A stretch of 64,000 nt of DNA, from positions 620,001-684,000 of the forward strand of contig NZ_JPHF01000001.1 of the NCBI RefSeq assembly GCF_000814325.1, read 5' to 3'. This document shows positions 8,322 to 17,801 of this stretch, piece by piece; the first letter of the stretch is position 1, and each line of letters starts with the position of its first letter. The position numbers were made by a program, and so were the translations under genes. Under the pieces are notes generated by a model. It ran no database searches. It had not been told where the DNA came from and saw only the letters and a program-made list of their open reading frames with translations. The DNA is from Flavihumibacter sp. ZG627. Lineage in GTDB: Bacteria; Bacteroidota; Bacteroidia; Chitinophagales; Chitinophagaceae.

Positions 8322-8365
8322 AGAAAAAAGAAAGAGGCCGCCTCAATAATTTGAGACGGCCTCTT
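8322..8365 (-). terminator. Terminator of the pheT-rplS gene run
   Basis: AAGAGGCCG + CTCAA pairs with TTGAG + CGGCCTCTT (14 pairs, one C/A mismatch, loop TAAT). On the minus strand it is followed by a T-rich tract (8321-8332). It lies 20 bases past the rplS stop. Confidence 0.88.
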
Positions 8366-8385
8366 AGGTATAACCCGAAGGTTAA

Positions 8386-8748
8386 TTATTTCGCAATAAC
8401 TGCTCTTTTCTTTTCTTTAATACGTGCACTCTTACCGCTACGCTCACGAAGGAAGTAAAGTTTGGCGCGTCGAACCTTTCCTGCTTTATTAAGCACAATG
8501 GTGTCAATATTTGGTGAGAAGAGTGGGAAGGTTCTTTCCACACCTACACCGTCAGAGATCTTACGGACAGTAAAAGTTTGGGTTGTGCCCTGGCCCTGGC
8601 GCTTGATCACATCGCCCTTAAAGCTCTGGATACGCTCTTTGTTTCCTTCAACGATCTTATAGTTAACGGTAACGTTGTCACCGGCTTTGAACTTCGGGAA
8701 TTCTCTTTTCGGTGTTAACTGCTCGTGAACAAATGCTACTGCGTTCAT
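8386..8748 (-). CDS. rplS: 50S ribosomal protein L19
   Basis: 120 residues, full length for L19, which sits at the 30S-50S interface. Diagnostic blocks: [53 protein letters not shown], and the basic [25 protein letters not shown] tail (in two parts). It has its own strong promoter (8771-8801) and terminator (8322-8365), so it can be a single-gene unit despite standing downstream of rny. Confidence 0.97.
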   Translation of the reverse strand: MNAVAFVHEQLTPKREFPKFKAGDNVTVNYKIVEGNKERIQSFKGDVIKRQGQGTTQTFTVRKISDGVGVERTFPLFSPNIDTIVLNKAGKVRRAKLYFLRERSGKSARIKEKKRAVIAK

Positions 8749-8770
8749 GATTCTTAATTTTATCGGACGG

Positions 8771-8801
8771 CAAAGGTAGGAGGAAACATCGAATATCCAA
8801 A
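8771..8801 (-). promoter_or_regulatory. rplS promoter
   Basis: On the minus strand: TTTG (8801-8798), 19 bases, TACCTTTG (8778-8771). This matches the Bacteroidota -33/-7 consensus TTTG and TAnnTTTG with ideal spacing, about 23 bases before the rplS ATG. Confidence 0.7.
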
Positions 8802-8832
8802 AGAATTTTCTGTCTTCTCTTACTGATTTATA

Positions 8833-10398
8833 TTACCTGGCAACGTTCACAGCCCTTTTCTCCCGGATTACCGTAACCCTGATCTGGCCTGGGAAAGTCA
8901 TTTCCGTCTGGATCTTCTGTGCTATTTCAAAGCTAAGCCTGTCGCTATCACTGTCGGTTACCTTATCGGCCTCTACAATTACACGCAACTCGCGACCAGC
9001 CTGGATGGCATATGCTTTTTCCACCCCGGGATATGCCATCGCCATATTTTCAAGATCTTTAATGCGCTGCAGGTACTGCTGCATGATTTCCCTGCGGGCA
9101 CCCGGACGAGCACCGCTTATGGCATCACAGGCCTGGATGATCGGGCTGATAACATACTGCATTTCCATTTCGTCGTGGTGGGCTCCGATGGCATTCACAA
9201 CAGCCGGGTTTTCACCATATTTTTCGGCCAGCTTTGCACCAAGTAAAGCATGGCTCAATTCTGATTCTTCATCAGGCACCTTGCCAATATCGTGTAATAA
9301 TCCTGCCCGTTTAGCCAGTTTGGGATTCATTCCCAATTCTGAAGCCATGATGCCACATAAATTGGCAACCTCCCGGCTGTGCATGAGCAGGTTCTGACCA
9401 TAGGAAGAGCGGAATCGCATCTTTCCCACGATCCTCACAAGCTCTTTATGCAAACCATGGATACCGAGTTCAATTACTGTACGCTCACCGATCTCCATCA
9501 CCTGGTCTTCGATCTGGCGACGTGTTTTTTCAACTACCTCCTCAATACGGGCGGGATGGATCCTACCATCAGTAACCAGCCGCTGCAAGCTCAATCGGGC
9601 GATTTCACGGCGAAGTGGGTCAAAAGATGAAAGGATAATTGCTTCGGGAGTATCATCAACAACAAGGTCAACGCCTGTTGCAGCTTCAATTGCACGGATA
9701 TTGCGTCCTTCACGGCCAATGATCTGACCCTTGATTTCATCACTTTCGAGATTGAATACTGTTATAGAGTTTTCAATGGCCTGTTCTGCAGCAGTACGCT
9801 GGATGGTCTGGATAATGATTTTCCTGGCCTCTTTATTGGCTTTTTGCTTGGCATCATCAATTATTTCCTGTTGTACACCCAGGGCCTGGGTATGGGCTTC
9901 CTGCTTCAGGCTCTCCACTAATTGGGTCTTCGCTTCTTCGGCCGTTAATCCCGCGATTTTTTCCAGCCTCCGGATATGCTCCTCCTGGTGTTTTTCCAGC
10001 TCAGTTCGTTTGAAATTTACCAACTCAATCTGACGATTCAGGTTTTCTTTGATGGCTTCGTTCTCCTTGATTTGTTTGTCGAGGTTGGTTTCTTTCTGAT
10101 TTATTGACTGCTCTTTTTGCTTGATCCTGTTTTCTGTGTCCCCCAGTTTGCGGTTGCGATCCAGAACCTCCCTGTCATGATCAGCTTTTAACTGTACGAA
10201 TTTTTCTTTGGCCTCTAATAATTTTTCCTTTTTTAGTGTTTCCGCATGCGACTGGGCGTCTTTCAGGATTTTCTGAGCCTGTTGCTCCGCTTCATTAATC
10301 TTCTGTTCTGTGTTCGCTTTAAAAATGAATTTGCCTGCCACTATGCCCACAATCAGGGCAACAAGGGCAGCGATCAATATCATTATGGTGTCGTTCAT
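8833..10398 (-). CDS. rny: Ribonuclease Y
   Basis: 521 residues, the usual length. Domains in order: N-terminal membrane anchor (about 4-25), long charged coiled coil (about 28-190), KH RNA-binding domain with [13 protein letters not shown] (about 225-275), and an HD phosphohydrolase domain with [13 protein letters not shown] and GAHHDE. RNase Y is a membrane-tethered endoribonuclease that starts decay of many mRNAs. The ATG at 10398 precedes the anchor directly. Upstream lies zapA on the same strand with a 135-bp gap. Confidence 0.96.
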   Translation of the reverse strand: MNDTIMILIAALVALIVGIVAGKFIFKANTEQKINEAEQQAQKILKDAQSHAETLKKEKLLEAKEKFVQLKADHDREVLDRNRKLGDTENRIKQKEQSINQKETNLDKQIKENEAIKENLNRQIELVNFKRTELEKHQEEHIRRLEKIAGLTAEEAKTQLVESLKQEAHTQALGVQQEIIDDAKQKANKEARKIIIQTIQRTAAEQAIENSITVFNLESDEIKGQIIGREGRNIRAIEAATGVDLVVDDTPEAIILSSFDPLRREIARLSLQRLVTDGRIHPARIEEVVEKTRRQIEDQVMEIGERTVIELGIHGLHKELVRIVGKMRFRSSYGQNLLMHSREVANLCGIMASELGMNPKLAKRAGLLHDIGKVPDEESELSHALLGAKLAEKYGENPAVVNAIGAHHDEMEMQYVISPIIQACDAISGARPGARREIMQQYLQRIKDLENMAMAYPGVEKAYAIQAGRELRVIVEADKVTDSDSDRLSFEIAQKIQTEMTFPGQIRVTVIREKRAVNVAR

Positions 10399-10533
10399 TT
10401 AGTTGTTTTTTAATGCTTTTGACAATCGTATATATATTCTGCACATACCTCATAAGTGATTGAGTAAGATGCTAATTCGCGAAAATACGAATTCATTGGA
10501 GAAAAGCGAATGGCATTTCGCAGTACCATCGGG

Positions 10534-10824
10534 TCAGGTACCAGTACGGTCAATCATCCCTTCGAGGTGGGTGAGTTTGTCAATGATGGATTGTTTCTCC
10601 AGCGTGCTTTTAGTGAGCTGGCTTTGTTCGGTGGCATACCATACCAGCACCATGGCAATATAGTCCTGCATGTCTTTCGCCGAGAATTGGGTTTTGAACT
10701 CAATAACCTTATCGTTAATGATCTTAATGGTATTACGTACCGCTTCTTCGTCCTGGGCCCTGATTTTGATGCGATAGGTCCTGTCACCAATTACAATATT
10801 TAGCGGTATAAGCTGGTCAGACAT
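10534..10824 (-). CDS. zapA: Cell division protein ZapA
   Basis: 96 residues. N-terminal beta strand LIPLNIVIGDRTYRIKI, then DEEAVRNTIKIINDKVIEF and a long C-terminal helix, the ZapA pattern. ZapA cross-links FtsZ filaments at mid-cell. It starts 2 bases after the stop of the coiled-coil gene, so the two are probably translationally coupled, and it sits in the order pheT, coiled-coil, zapA, rny. Confidence 0.88.
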   Translation of the reverse strand: MSDQLIPLNIVIGDRTYRIKIRAQDEEAVRNTIKIINDKVIEFKTQFSAKDMQDYIAMVLVWYATEQSQLTKSTLEKQSIIDKLTHLEGMIDRTGT

Positions 10825-10826
10825 GG

Positions 10827-11117
10827 TTATTCATTAAGCAGGGCGATACATTTATCGATCTCCCTGAGGTATTGATTGATTCTTTTCTCCAGCGCCTGCT
10901 TATCAACTTCGTTGGAACCTGCACCGCGGGTAGCCTTTAACAGGTCAAGTTGCTGTTGCAATTCCTCCAGGCGATGTTGCTGTAAACGGTCTTTCTCAAC
11001 AAAGCTCTGGTGTTGTTGAAGGAGCCTTTCATTTTCGCGTTGAATTTGCAGGAACTGTTTCTGCAAAACTCCCAGTTTATCCTGGATTCTGGCGATATGG
11101 TCAAGCAATTCCTGCAT
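10827..11117 (-). CDS. Small coiled-coil protein encoded directly upstream of zapA
   Basis: 96 residues, almost entirely helical and rich in Gln, Glu and Leu (RLLQQHQSFVEKDRLQQ, LEELQQQLDLLK), with heptad spacing of Leu over about residues 5-65, then a short Gly break and a second helix. No signal peptide or membrane segment. The stop is 2 bases from the zapA ATG. Size, coiled coil and coupling to zapA suggest a division accessory comparable in shape to ZapB, but I do not recognise the sequence as ZapB; the role is inference from position. Confidence 0.8.
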   Translation of the reverse strand: MQELLDHIARIQDKLGVLQKQFLQIQRENERLLQQHQSFVEKDRLQQHRLEELQQQLDLLKATRGAGSNEVDKQALEKRINQYLREIDKCIALLNE

Positions 11118-11146
11118 ATATTAAAGGTAAGGAAATGAACCAAGGC

Positions 11147-13570
11147 TCATTTCCGGATCTCAGCGCCAATCTCTTTTTCAATTGCTCCTATGATCTTTTG
11201 CATCATGGAGTCGATCTCCTTATCCGTCATGGTCTTTTCTTCGTCCAGAAAAGTAAACCGAACAGCCAATGATTTTTTCCCGGCTCCAAGTTTATCGCTT
11301 TCAAAGAGATCAAAGAGTTCCAGTTTTTTAAGCTTCGCGATTCTTTGTGAGTGAATCACAGTATCTATAGCGCCATAAGCAGTTTGTTTTGGAACCACGA
11401 GGGCCAGGTCGCGCTGTACAGGCTGTTGTTTTGGTAATTCACGAAAGCTGATCTTCTGGCGCAAAACCAACGTCATAAGTTCCTGCCAGTAAAGGTCTGC
11501 AAAAAATACAGGTTGCTTTATATCAAACTGGTTCGACTTCTTTTTGGATACCTGTCCGGCTATTCCGATAAGTTGATTTCCTGAATAGATATGAAGGGGG
11601 GCTGACAAACCTTCTGCTTCTCCGGGTTCAAATCGGATGGAAGGAACTCCTGCCATAAGGGTAATCTTCTCAACAATTCCTTTAAGCGTAAAGATGTCTG
11701 CGGCAGAACCCATACTACGCCAGGAGGTTGGAGTAAAATTGCCGGTCAGGTAAATACAGCAATGGGGCGTTTCAATATATTTTCCTTCGTTCTCAGTTCT
11801 ATATGTTTTGCCCCACTCAAAAAAACTGATATCCGTATTCTTCCTGTTATGGTTATGCGCAATAACCTCCAGACCAGTTTCAAGCATTGCGGGTCGGAGT
11901 ACATCCAGTTCAATGCTTAGGTTGTTAAGCATTTTGACCGCAGCTCTCATTTGTTGTTCAGTAAAATATGCGCTGTTGGAAATGGAGTTGGTCAGTATTT
12001 CACGGAATCCGGCACCCGCCAGGTATTGGGCGATCTTCTCTCTCAGCTTTCCATCAATATCATCTTCAACCGAGGGGGTAATTGTAATAGCCTGTGGTAT
12101 TTCTACATTGTCGAGGCCATCGATCCTGAGTATCTCCTCAACAATATCGGCTGGAATACTAATATCAGGTTTGCTGAATGGTACGGAAACCCTCATTTCG
12201 TCAATGCCATCTTTTAATAATTCAAAGCCCAGCGCCTCAAGGATTTTCTTAACCGTATCGGGATGGTAGTTTTTGCCACTCAGTTTTTTAAGGTAATGGT
12301 ATTTTATCGCGACTTCATTCTTTACTGCCGGTTCGGGGTAAACATCTGTTATATCAGATGAAATGGTTCCTCCGGCGATCTCCTTTATCAACAGGGCTGC
12401 GCGCTTCAATGCCTGAACTGTTTGTGAAATATCCACACCCTTTTCAAAACGTGTAGCCGCATCGGTTCGAAGTGAATGCCGGAAAGAGGTTTTCCTGATG
12501 GAAGCAGGATTGAACCAGGCACTTTCGAGGAAAATATTCTGGGTTTTGTTTGTTACACCACTTTTAATACCACCGAATACCCCCGCAATACACATGGGTT
12601 CGTCTTCATTGCAAATCATCAGGTCTGTGGCGTGCAGCTTTCTTTCCTTTTCATCAAGGGTAACAAAATGGGTTTGATCGGGAAGGGTTTTGACGATCAC
12701 TTTATTGCCCCTGATAGCATCCGCATCGAAGGCATGAAGGGGTTGGCCCATTTCATGAAGAACATAATTGGTGATATCTACAATGTTGCTGATGGGCCGC
12801 ACGTCAATGGCCTGCAGTTTATCTTTAAGCCACTGGGGCGATTCAGCTATTTTTACCCCTGTGATACTAACACCGGCATAGCGCCTACAAGCCAACTTAT
12901 CTTCAATTGTGACTGCAATAGGTAATGATTTATTCTGCGCTTTGAAAGTGTTAACGGATGGTTGTTTTACACGAAGCTCTTTTTTATCGTGGTGGGTAAG
13001 ATAGGCACAAACATCTTTTGCCACACCCAGGTGACTCATGGCATCCATCCTGTTTGGGGTAAGGCCGATTTCAAATATAATATCCTGGTATGTGTGGAAA
13101 TGTGTTGCGGCAGCTGTGCCGGTTTTAAGAGTTGATGGTAAAACAATAATGCCGCCATGGTCTGTACCCAGACCAATTTCATCTTCGGCGCAAATCATAC
13201 CATGGCTTTCAACTCCCCTGATTTTGGCAATCTTCATTGTTACCGGATCACCTGAGCTTGGATAGATGGTTGTGCCCACGGGTGCCACCACAACCATTTG
13301 TCCGGCTTCCACATTGGGTGCTCCGCATACGATCTGAAGTGGTGCACTTCCCCCTATATCTACTGTCGTTAATTTGAGTTTATCCGCATTAGGATGTGGT
13401 TCACTTGTAAGTACCTTACCTATCACCAGACCCTTCAATCCCCCCTTTACGGATTCATATTGCTCCATGCTCTCTACTTCCAATCCAATTGCCGTAAGTA
13501 TTCTGCTCATGCGCTCCGGGTCTACCGTTACCGGGATATATTCAGCCAGCCAATTATAAGAAATTGTCAT
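11147..13570 (-). CDS. pheT: Phenylalanyl-tRNA synthetase beta subunit
   Basis: 807 residues, the bacterial PheT length. Layout: short N-terminus MTISYNWLAEYIP, tRNA-binding EMAP-like domain (about 42-150, PHPNADKLKLTTVDIG), B3/B4 editing domain (about 210-390, including GVFGGIKSGV), B5 domain (about 405-475), synthetase-like domain (about 490-690) and the C-terminal anticodon-binding FDX-ACB domain (LPKQQPVQRDLALVVPK). Together with PheS it charges tRNA(Phe). pheS is not in the window. A -7 element lies 23 bases upstream. Confidence 0.97.
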   Translation of the reverse strand: MTISYNWLAEYIPVTVDPERMSRILTAIGLEVESMEQYESVKGGLKGLVIGKVLTSEPHPNADKLKLTTVDIGGSAPLQIVCGAPNVEAGQMVVVAPVGTTIYPSSGDPVTMKIAKIRGVESHGMICAEDEIGLGTDHGGIIVLPSTLKTGTAAATHFHTYQDIIFEIGLTPNRMDAMSHLGVAKDVCAYLTHHDKKELRVKQPSVNTFKAQNKSLPIAVTIEDKLACRRYAGVSITGVKIAESPQWLKDKLQAIDVRPISNIVDITNYVLHEMGQPLHAFDADAIRGNKVIVKTLPDQTHFVTLDEKERKLHATDLMICNEDEPMCIAGVFGGIKSGVTNKTQNIFLESAWFNPASIRKTSFRHSLRTDAATRFEKGVDISQTVQALKRAALLIKEIAGGTISSDITDVYPEPAVKNEVAIKYHYLKKLSGKNYHPDTVKKILEALGFELLKDGIDEMRVSVPFSKPDISIPADIVEEILRIDGLDNVEIPQAITITPSVEDDIDGKLREKIAQYLAGAGFREILTNSISNSAYFTEQQMRAAVKMLNNLSIELDVLRPAMLETGLEVIAHNHNRKNTDISFFEWGKTYRTENEGKYIETPHCCIYLTGNFTPTSWRSMGSAADIFTLKGIVEKITLMAGVPSIRFEPGEAEGLSAPLHIYSGNQLIGIAGQVSKKKSNQFDIKQPVFFADLYWQELMTLVLRQKISFRELPKQQPVQRDLALVVPKQTAYGAIDTVIHSQRIAKLKKLELFDLFESDKLGAGKKSLAVRFTFLDEEKTMTDKEIDSMMQKIIGAIEKEIGAEIRK

Positions 13571-13592
13571 GAATCGTATAAATATTAGGCAG

Positions 13593-13600
13593 CAAATATA
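13593..13600 (-). promoter_or_regulatory. Probable -7 element upstream of pheT
   Basis: TATATTTG on the minus strand matches TAnnTTTG and lies 22 bases before the pheT ATG. No clear -33 TTG is seen at the expected distance. Confidence 0.4.
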
Positions 13601-13678
13601 ACTGTTTACCCAGGCTTGTGTTGTTTATGCATTTCAGCATAATAAATTTACCTGGTACTCGATTAATTTTATAGTAAA

Positions 13679-14107
13679 ATGCCGTCAATGAAAGTATTGG
13701 TGATGGGAACAATTGTCATAGTGATGATGCTGGCAGATGGTTGCCAGGCTGAAAAACCTATTGGCGAGCCTTTCAAGGACCTGAGTGAGCAGATGGATGT
13801 ATTGGCAATACTGCAGGGTTCAATTGGTACCGATCTGCAAAAAAATGATTGGGAAGGAGCCGGCTATATGACAAGAAGTATGGACAGCGTTTTAAAGATA
13901 TGTAGCAAGGATTTCATAAAACACCAGCGTTTGAAGGAGCCTTTCCGGGAATTCTATGAAAGAAAAATGGAAAGGTCTATTGGAAGCCTGTTAAGAAGCA
14001 TCCGCCGCCGCGATAGTGTTGCAGCAAAAAAGAGTTATGAATTCCTGGTTAAGCGATGTAACAGCTGCCATAATGAGAATGAAGTGGCGGAAAGAGCCCA
14101 CTTATAG
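13679..14107 (+). CDS. Probable periplasmic c-type cytochrome, possibly a lipoprotein (cytochrome c'-like)
   Basis: 142 residues. A hydrophobic N-terminus ends in ADGC, an imperfect lipobox. A single haem-binding motif CNSCH is at 127-131, eleven residues from the C-terminus. The rest is helical and charged (DLSEQMDVLAILQGSIG, FREFYERKMERSIGSLLRSIRRRD). One CxxCH at the extreme C-terminus of a helical protein of this size is the cytochrome c'/c556 arrangement; four-helix fold and function are inferred. Start may be 13679 or the ATG at 13688. It stands alone between divergent pheT and the dnaB spacer. Confidence 0.72.
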   Translation: MPSMKVLVMGTIVIVMMLADGCQAEKPIGEPFKDLSEQMDVLAILQGSIGTDLQKNDWEGAGYMTRSMDSVLKICSKDFIKHQRLKEPFREFYERKMERSIGSLLRSIRRRDSVAAKKSYEFLVKRCNSCHNENEVAERAHL

Positions 14108-14226
14108 AAAAAATCATGCCGTGAAACTATAGTGAAACAGACTCCTCAGGAAGAATGGGTGTTTTAACGGTATGATTTTAAGAGGCTATTAGTAGCCATC
14201 ATACAGTATTCTGCCTTATTCACTGA

Positions 14227-14607
14227 TTATGCACAAATTCTGAAAGGTAAGCTGACACTATGTTTCATGCGAAAAATAGAAATAGAATTCTATGTCATTT
14301 GACCTGAAAGCCCATCATGGTGATAGATTATTACAGCCAAGTATAGGTGGCAAATTCTTTATGCACAACCCCTGTGTATTTCGTAAAAGAATGCTGGGAA
14401 AACTTATTTAAATTGTGGATAGCCTGGAGATGATGGTGAATAAGCGTCAAAAAGCTGTGGATAACCACCTTAATTACTATAGAATAAATTAACGCTGCAA
14501 ATAATTTTTTTAAAAGCTATGGTTGGAGATATATTCGCCCTCCTGAATAGGTGTTAACACCCGCGTCATAATTAATTAATCTTTTGGTAATGTCGTTTTG
14601 TGGATTA
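14227..14607. promoter_or_regulatory. Cluster of DnaA-box-like sequences upstream of dnaB (candidate replication origin or DnaA-controlled promoter)
   Basis: Five 9-mers resembling the DnaA box TTATCCACA lie in 380 bp of non-coding DNA: TTATGCACA at 14227-14235 and 14359-14367 on the plus strand; on the minus strand CTATCCACA (14414-14422), a perfect TTATCCACA (14456-14464) and TAATCCACA (14599-14607). An AT-rich stretch (14465-14520) follows the perfect box. The 14108-14662 gap contains no coding frame I can support. The next gene is the replicative helicase dnaB. Whether this is oriC cannot be decided from the sequence alone. Confidence 0.5.
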
Positions 14608-14662
14608 TTTTCTCCATTTCAGGGAAATATTTTATAACGTTTTTCACCCATGTTTACTATAA

Positions 14663-16219
14663 ATGGATCTAACTAATATCAATAAAGACCGGAAAAACCG
14701 CAGGAAAGGATCAATTGATCTGAGTACAATGATGTACGGCAAAGTACCTCCGCAGGCAAAAGATCTTGAGGAAGCTGTACTCGGAGCAATTATGTTGGAG
14801 AAGAGTGCTTTTGACACGGTGGTTGAGGTACTGAAGGCAGAATGCTTTTATGTGGATGCTAATCAGCGCATATTTAAAGCCATGCAGGCACTTTCACAGA
14901 AAACACAACCCATTGATATTCTAACTGTTGTGGAAGAGCTTCGGAAACGCGAAGAACTGGATATGGTGGGAGGTCCTTATTATGTTACCAAACTCACGAA
15001 TACAGTTGTTTCTTCTGCCAATATTGATGCACATGCGCGTATCATTTTACAGAAATTTATCCAGCGGGAACTTATCCGTATCAGTGGGGAAGTGATCAGT
15101 GATGCCTATGAGGATTCTACTGATGTATTTGATCTACTCGATTCTGCAGAGAGCAAGCTTTTCGAGATTACGAATAATCACCTTCGTAAAGATTATAATT
15201 CTATTGACTCGGTGCTTGTTAAAGCAGTAAAGCGAATTGAGGATCTCCGCAACCAGAAGGAAGATATTTCGGGTGTGCCATCCGGCTTCCCAAGCATAGA
15301 TAAGGTTACATACGGTTGGCAAAAGACTGATTTGATCATCCTCGCAGCACGCCCTGCTGTGGGTAAAACCGCCTTCGCACTTAACTTAGCGCGTAATGCG
15401 GCTTTGCACCCCGTCCGTCCCACAGCAGTGGCCGTGTTTAGCCTTGAGATGAGTGCTGGTCAATTGGTGCAGCGTATTCTTTCGGCCGAATCAGAAATAT
15501 GGCTGGAAAAGATTAGCAGGGGAAAGCTGGAAGAGTATGAAATGAAGCAGCTCTATGCCAAAGGGATCCAACGGCTTTCTGAGGCGAAGATTTTTATTGA
15601 CGACACGGCAGCGCTTAATATTTTTGAACTAAGGGCAAAATGCCGGAGGTTAAAGAACAAACATGACCTTGGCCTGATCATAATAGATTATCTGCAGCTA
15701 ATGAGTGGTGCGGGAGGAAATACCAACCGCGAACAAGAGATCAGTCAGATTTCCCGTTCTTTAAAGCAACTAGCCAAAGAACTGGAGGTTCCTATTATTG
15801 CACTTTCACAGTTGAGCAGGGCAGTAGAAACCCGAAAAGAAGGTAATAAAATGCCTCAGTTAAGTGATCTCCGTGAATCGGGGGCTATTGAACAGGATGC
15901 TGATATGGTTATGTTCATTTATCGCCCTGAATATTATGATGTGAATGCCAATGAACATGGAGAAAGCGTAAAAGGTGAAACCCATGTGAGGATAGCAAAA
16001 CACCGGAACGGATCTCTCGAAACAATTAAACTCAGGGCCCAGCTTCATATTCAGAAATTTGTAGATGAGGGAGTAGAAGGTGGTGAAGGTGCTGCGGGTA
16101 GCGGCCCTTCCTGGAAGCCGATAGGGCCTGCAGGAGCTCCGGCAGACAACAGCGGATACCGTCAGATCGGCAGCCGAATGAATGATGTGCCATTTGAAGA
16201 TGATGAAACTCCGTTCTGA
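14663..16219 (+). CDS. dnaB: Replicative DNA helicase DnaB
   Basis: 518 residues. N-terminal helical domain (about 30-135, PPQAKDLEEAVLGAIML), linker, and C-terminal RecA-like motor with Walker A ARPAVGKTAF (K235), the LIIIDYLQLM Walker B block and ALSQLSRAVETR. The hexamer unwinds DNA at the fork and recruits primase. No intein interrupts the motor. The C-terminal tail after about residue 470 is Gly/Pro-rich and probably flexible. rsmE begins 2 bases after the stop, so the two are likely co-transcribed. Confidence 0.97.
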   Translation: MDLTNINKDRKNRRKGSIDLSTMMYGKVPPQAKDLEEAVLGAIMLEKSAFDTVVEVLKAECFYVDANQRIFKAMQALSQKTQPIDILTVVEELRKREELDMVGGPYYVTKLTNTVVSSANIDAHARIILQKFIQRELIRISGEVISDAYEDSTDVFDLLDSAESKLFEITNNHLRKDYNSIDSVLVKAVKRIEDLRNQKEDISGVPSGFPSIDKVTYGWQKTDLIILAARPAVGKTAFALNLARNAALHPVRPTAVAVFSLEMSAGQLVQRILSAESEIWLEKISRGKLEEYEMKQLYAKGIQRLSEAKIFIDDTAALNIFELRAKCRRLKNKHDLGLIIIDYLQLMSGAGGNTNREQEISQISRSLKQLAKELEVPIIALSQLSRAVETRKEGNKMPQLSDLRESGAIEQDADMVMFIYRPEYYDVNANEHGESVKGETHVRIAKHRNGSLETIKLRAQLHIQKFVDEGVEGGEGAAGSGPSWKPIGPAGAPADNSGYRQIGSRMNDVPFEDDETPF

Positions 16220-16221
16220 TT

Positions 16222-16923
16222 ATGGCCTTACCCTTCTTTTATTTATCAGCTTATGATGGTGGCAGCCTGATTGATCTGGATGAGCCTACTTCCAGGCATA
16301 TCGTTTCTGTTTTAAGAATGCAGGAAGGGGAGCAGTTGCATCTTACTGATGGCAAGGGTTTGCTTCTAACAGCTTCTGTTGCGGAAGCTCATAAGAAAAG
16401 AGCATCAGTTAAAGTGGAAAAACAGACCTTTTTTGAAAGGCGGACTGCAATTGTAAGTATTGCCATCTCACTGGTAAAGAATAATACAAGATTCGAATGG
16501 TTTCTTGAAAAAGCAACAGAAACCGGCGTGGCAAACATTTATCCAATTATTTGCCAGAGAACGGAGAAGCAAAATTTTCGTTACGACCGATTGCACCAGA
16601 TTCTTGTGAGTGCTATGTTGCAGAGTCAGCAGGTTTGGTTACCGGAATTATCAGCCCCCGTTCCATTTAATATGATAGTAAAGGGAAGTGATCATAATAA
16701 AAAATGGATTGCCCACTGCATAGAAACTAATAAAGAATCCCTTCGGAAACAAGGCCCTGCTAAGGGTAAAGAGATACTGTTAATTGGTCCGGAAGGTGAT
16801 TTCACGGAAGCTGAAATTGCCCTTGCCCTCGCACATGGATTCTCACCCGTGGCTCTTGGTGAAACCAGATTGCGAACCGAAACCGCCGGTATGGTAGGCG
16901 CTACTCTCTTACTCGTGAATTAA
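16222..16923 (+). CDS. rsmE: 16S rRNA m3U1498 methyltransferase
   Basis: 233 residues. N-terminal PUA-like domain (SRHIVSVLRMQEGEQLHLTDG) and a C-terminal SPOUT (trefoil-knot) domain with IGPEGDFTEAEI and LGETRLRTETAG, the RsmE signature for SAM binding. It methylates U1498 of 16S rRNA. It starts 2 bases after dnaB. The convergent terC gene ends 9 bases downstream with no obvious hairpin between. Confidence 0.95.
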   Translation: MALPFFYLSAYDGGSLIDLDEPTSRHIVSVLRMQEGEQLHLTDGKGLLLTASVAEAHKKRASVKVEKQTFFERRTAIVSIAISLVKNNTRFEWFLEKATETGVANIYPIICQRTEKQNFRYDRLHQILVSAMLQSQQVWLPELSAPVPFNMIVKGSDHNKKWIAHCIETNKESLRKQGPAKGKEILLIGPEGDFTEAEIALALAHGFSPVALGETRLRTETAGMVGATLLLVN

Positions 16924-16932
16924 TGATATTCT

Positions 16933-17754
16933 TTAACGGGCCATATCATTATAATGATCGGGATGCGATGAAGCGATGTTTGGATCTTCCAGTACAGGCT
17001 CCCTTAATACAACAGGTTTTGCTACAGCATTTTTGCGCATGAACATATTCAGCATTTCTACAGCGAAACTGAATGCCATACCGAAATAAATATAATTCTT
17101 CATTCCCAGGTTATGTGCCGCTTCGCTATCCCATCCTTCAATTACCAGGCTTAATCCGATCATTACAAGGAACGAAAGCGCCAGCATTTTCAGGGTTGGA
17201 TGTTTATGTATAAATCCGGAAATTTTTGGACTGAAAAGAAACATGACTGTCATTGCAATAACTACGGCTGCAATCATAATTTCAACATGTTTGGCTGTTC
17301 CCCCTGCAGTGATGATACTATCAAAAGAGAAAACTGCATCGATCAATAAAATTTGCCCTAGGGCCTGTCCGAAGCTGAGATTTGGTTGTTGGTTACCGGC
17401 TGCATTTGGATCATCACCTTCCAATTTGTGATGGATCTCCTTAACCGATTTATAGATGAGGAACAATCCCCCTGCAAGCATTACAATACTGGCAAGATCA
17501 AAGCCTTTGCCTGCAATGGTGAAAACCGCTTTCCCTTTTTGTGCGAGTAGCCAGCCCAACCCTAATAATAAAAGGCTCCTCATAATGATACCTGAGATCA
17601 TCCAGAACCTTCTGGCTTTTTTATGGTCTTTCGCCTCCTTGAGCCGATTCATGATAATGCTTACGAAAATCACGTTATCTATGCCCAGCACCACTTCCAG
17701 CACTACCAGGATAAGAAAACTAATCAGGCTTTCGGTCGTGAATAAATGTTCCAT
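16933..17754 (-). CDS. TerC-family integral membrane protein
   Basis: 273 residues with about seven hydrophobic segments. The TerC signature VVLEVVLGIDNVIFVS is at the N-terminus and the repeated half has LLIDAVFSFDSIITA; the Asp residues within these helices are the family's presumed metal-binding sites. TerC/Alx/YoaE-like proteins are linked to tellurite resistance and Mn2+ export or metalation of secreted proteins; the substrate here is unknown. No ter operon partners are present, so a tellurite role is not suggested by context. Confidence 0.9.
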   Translation of the reverse strand: MEHLFTTESLISFLILVVLEVVLGIDNVIFVSIIMNRLKEAKDHKKARRFWMISGIIMRSLLLLGLGWLLAQKGKAVFTIAGKGFDLASIVMLAGGLFLIYKSVKEIHHKLEGDDPNAAGNQQPNLSFGQALGQILLIDAVFSFDSIITAGGTAKHVEIMIAAVVIAMTVMFLFSPKISGFIHKHPTLKMLALSFLVMIGLSLVIEGWDSEAAHNLGMKNYIYFGMAFSFAVEMLNMFMRKNAVAKPVVLREPVLEDPNIASSHPDHYNDMAR

Positions 17755-17801
17755 TTAAAGAAACTGGGGTTTATTAGTAAAGTGGTTAAGGTTTGTATAT
17801 T

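Noticed and set aside
16924-16932. Terminator between rsmE and terC
   Set aside because: Only 8 bases separate the two stops and no hairpin with a T run is visible.
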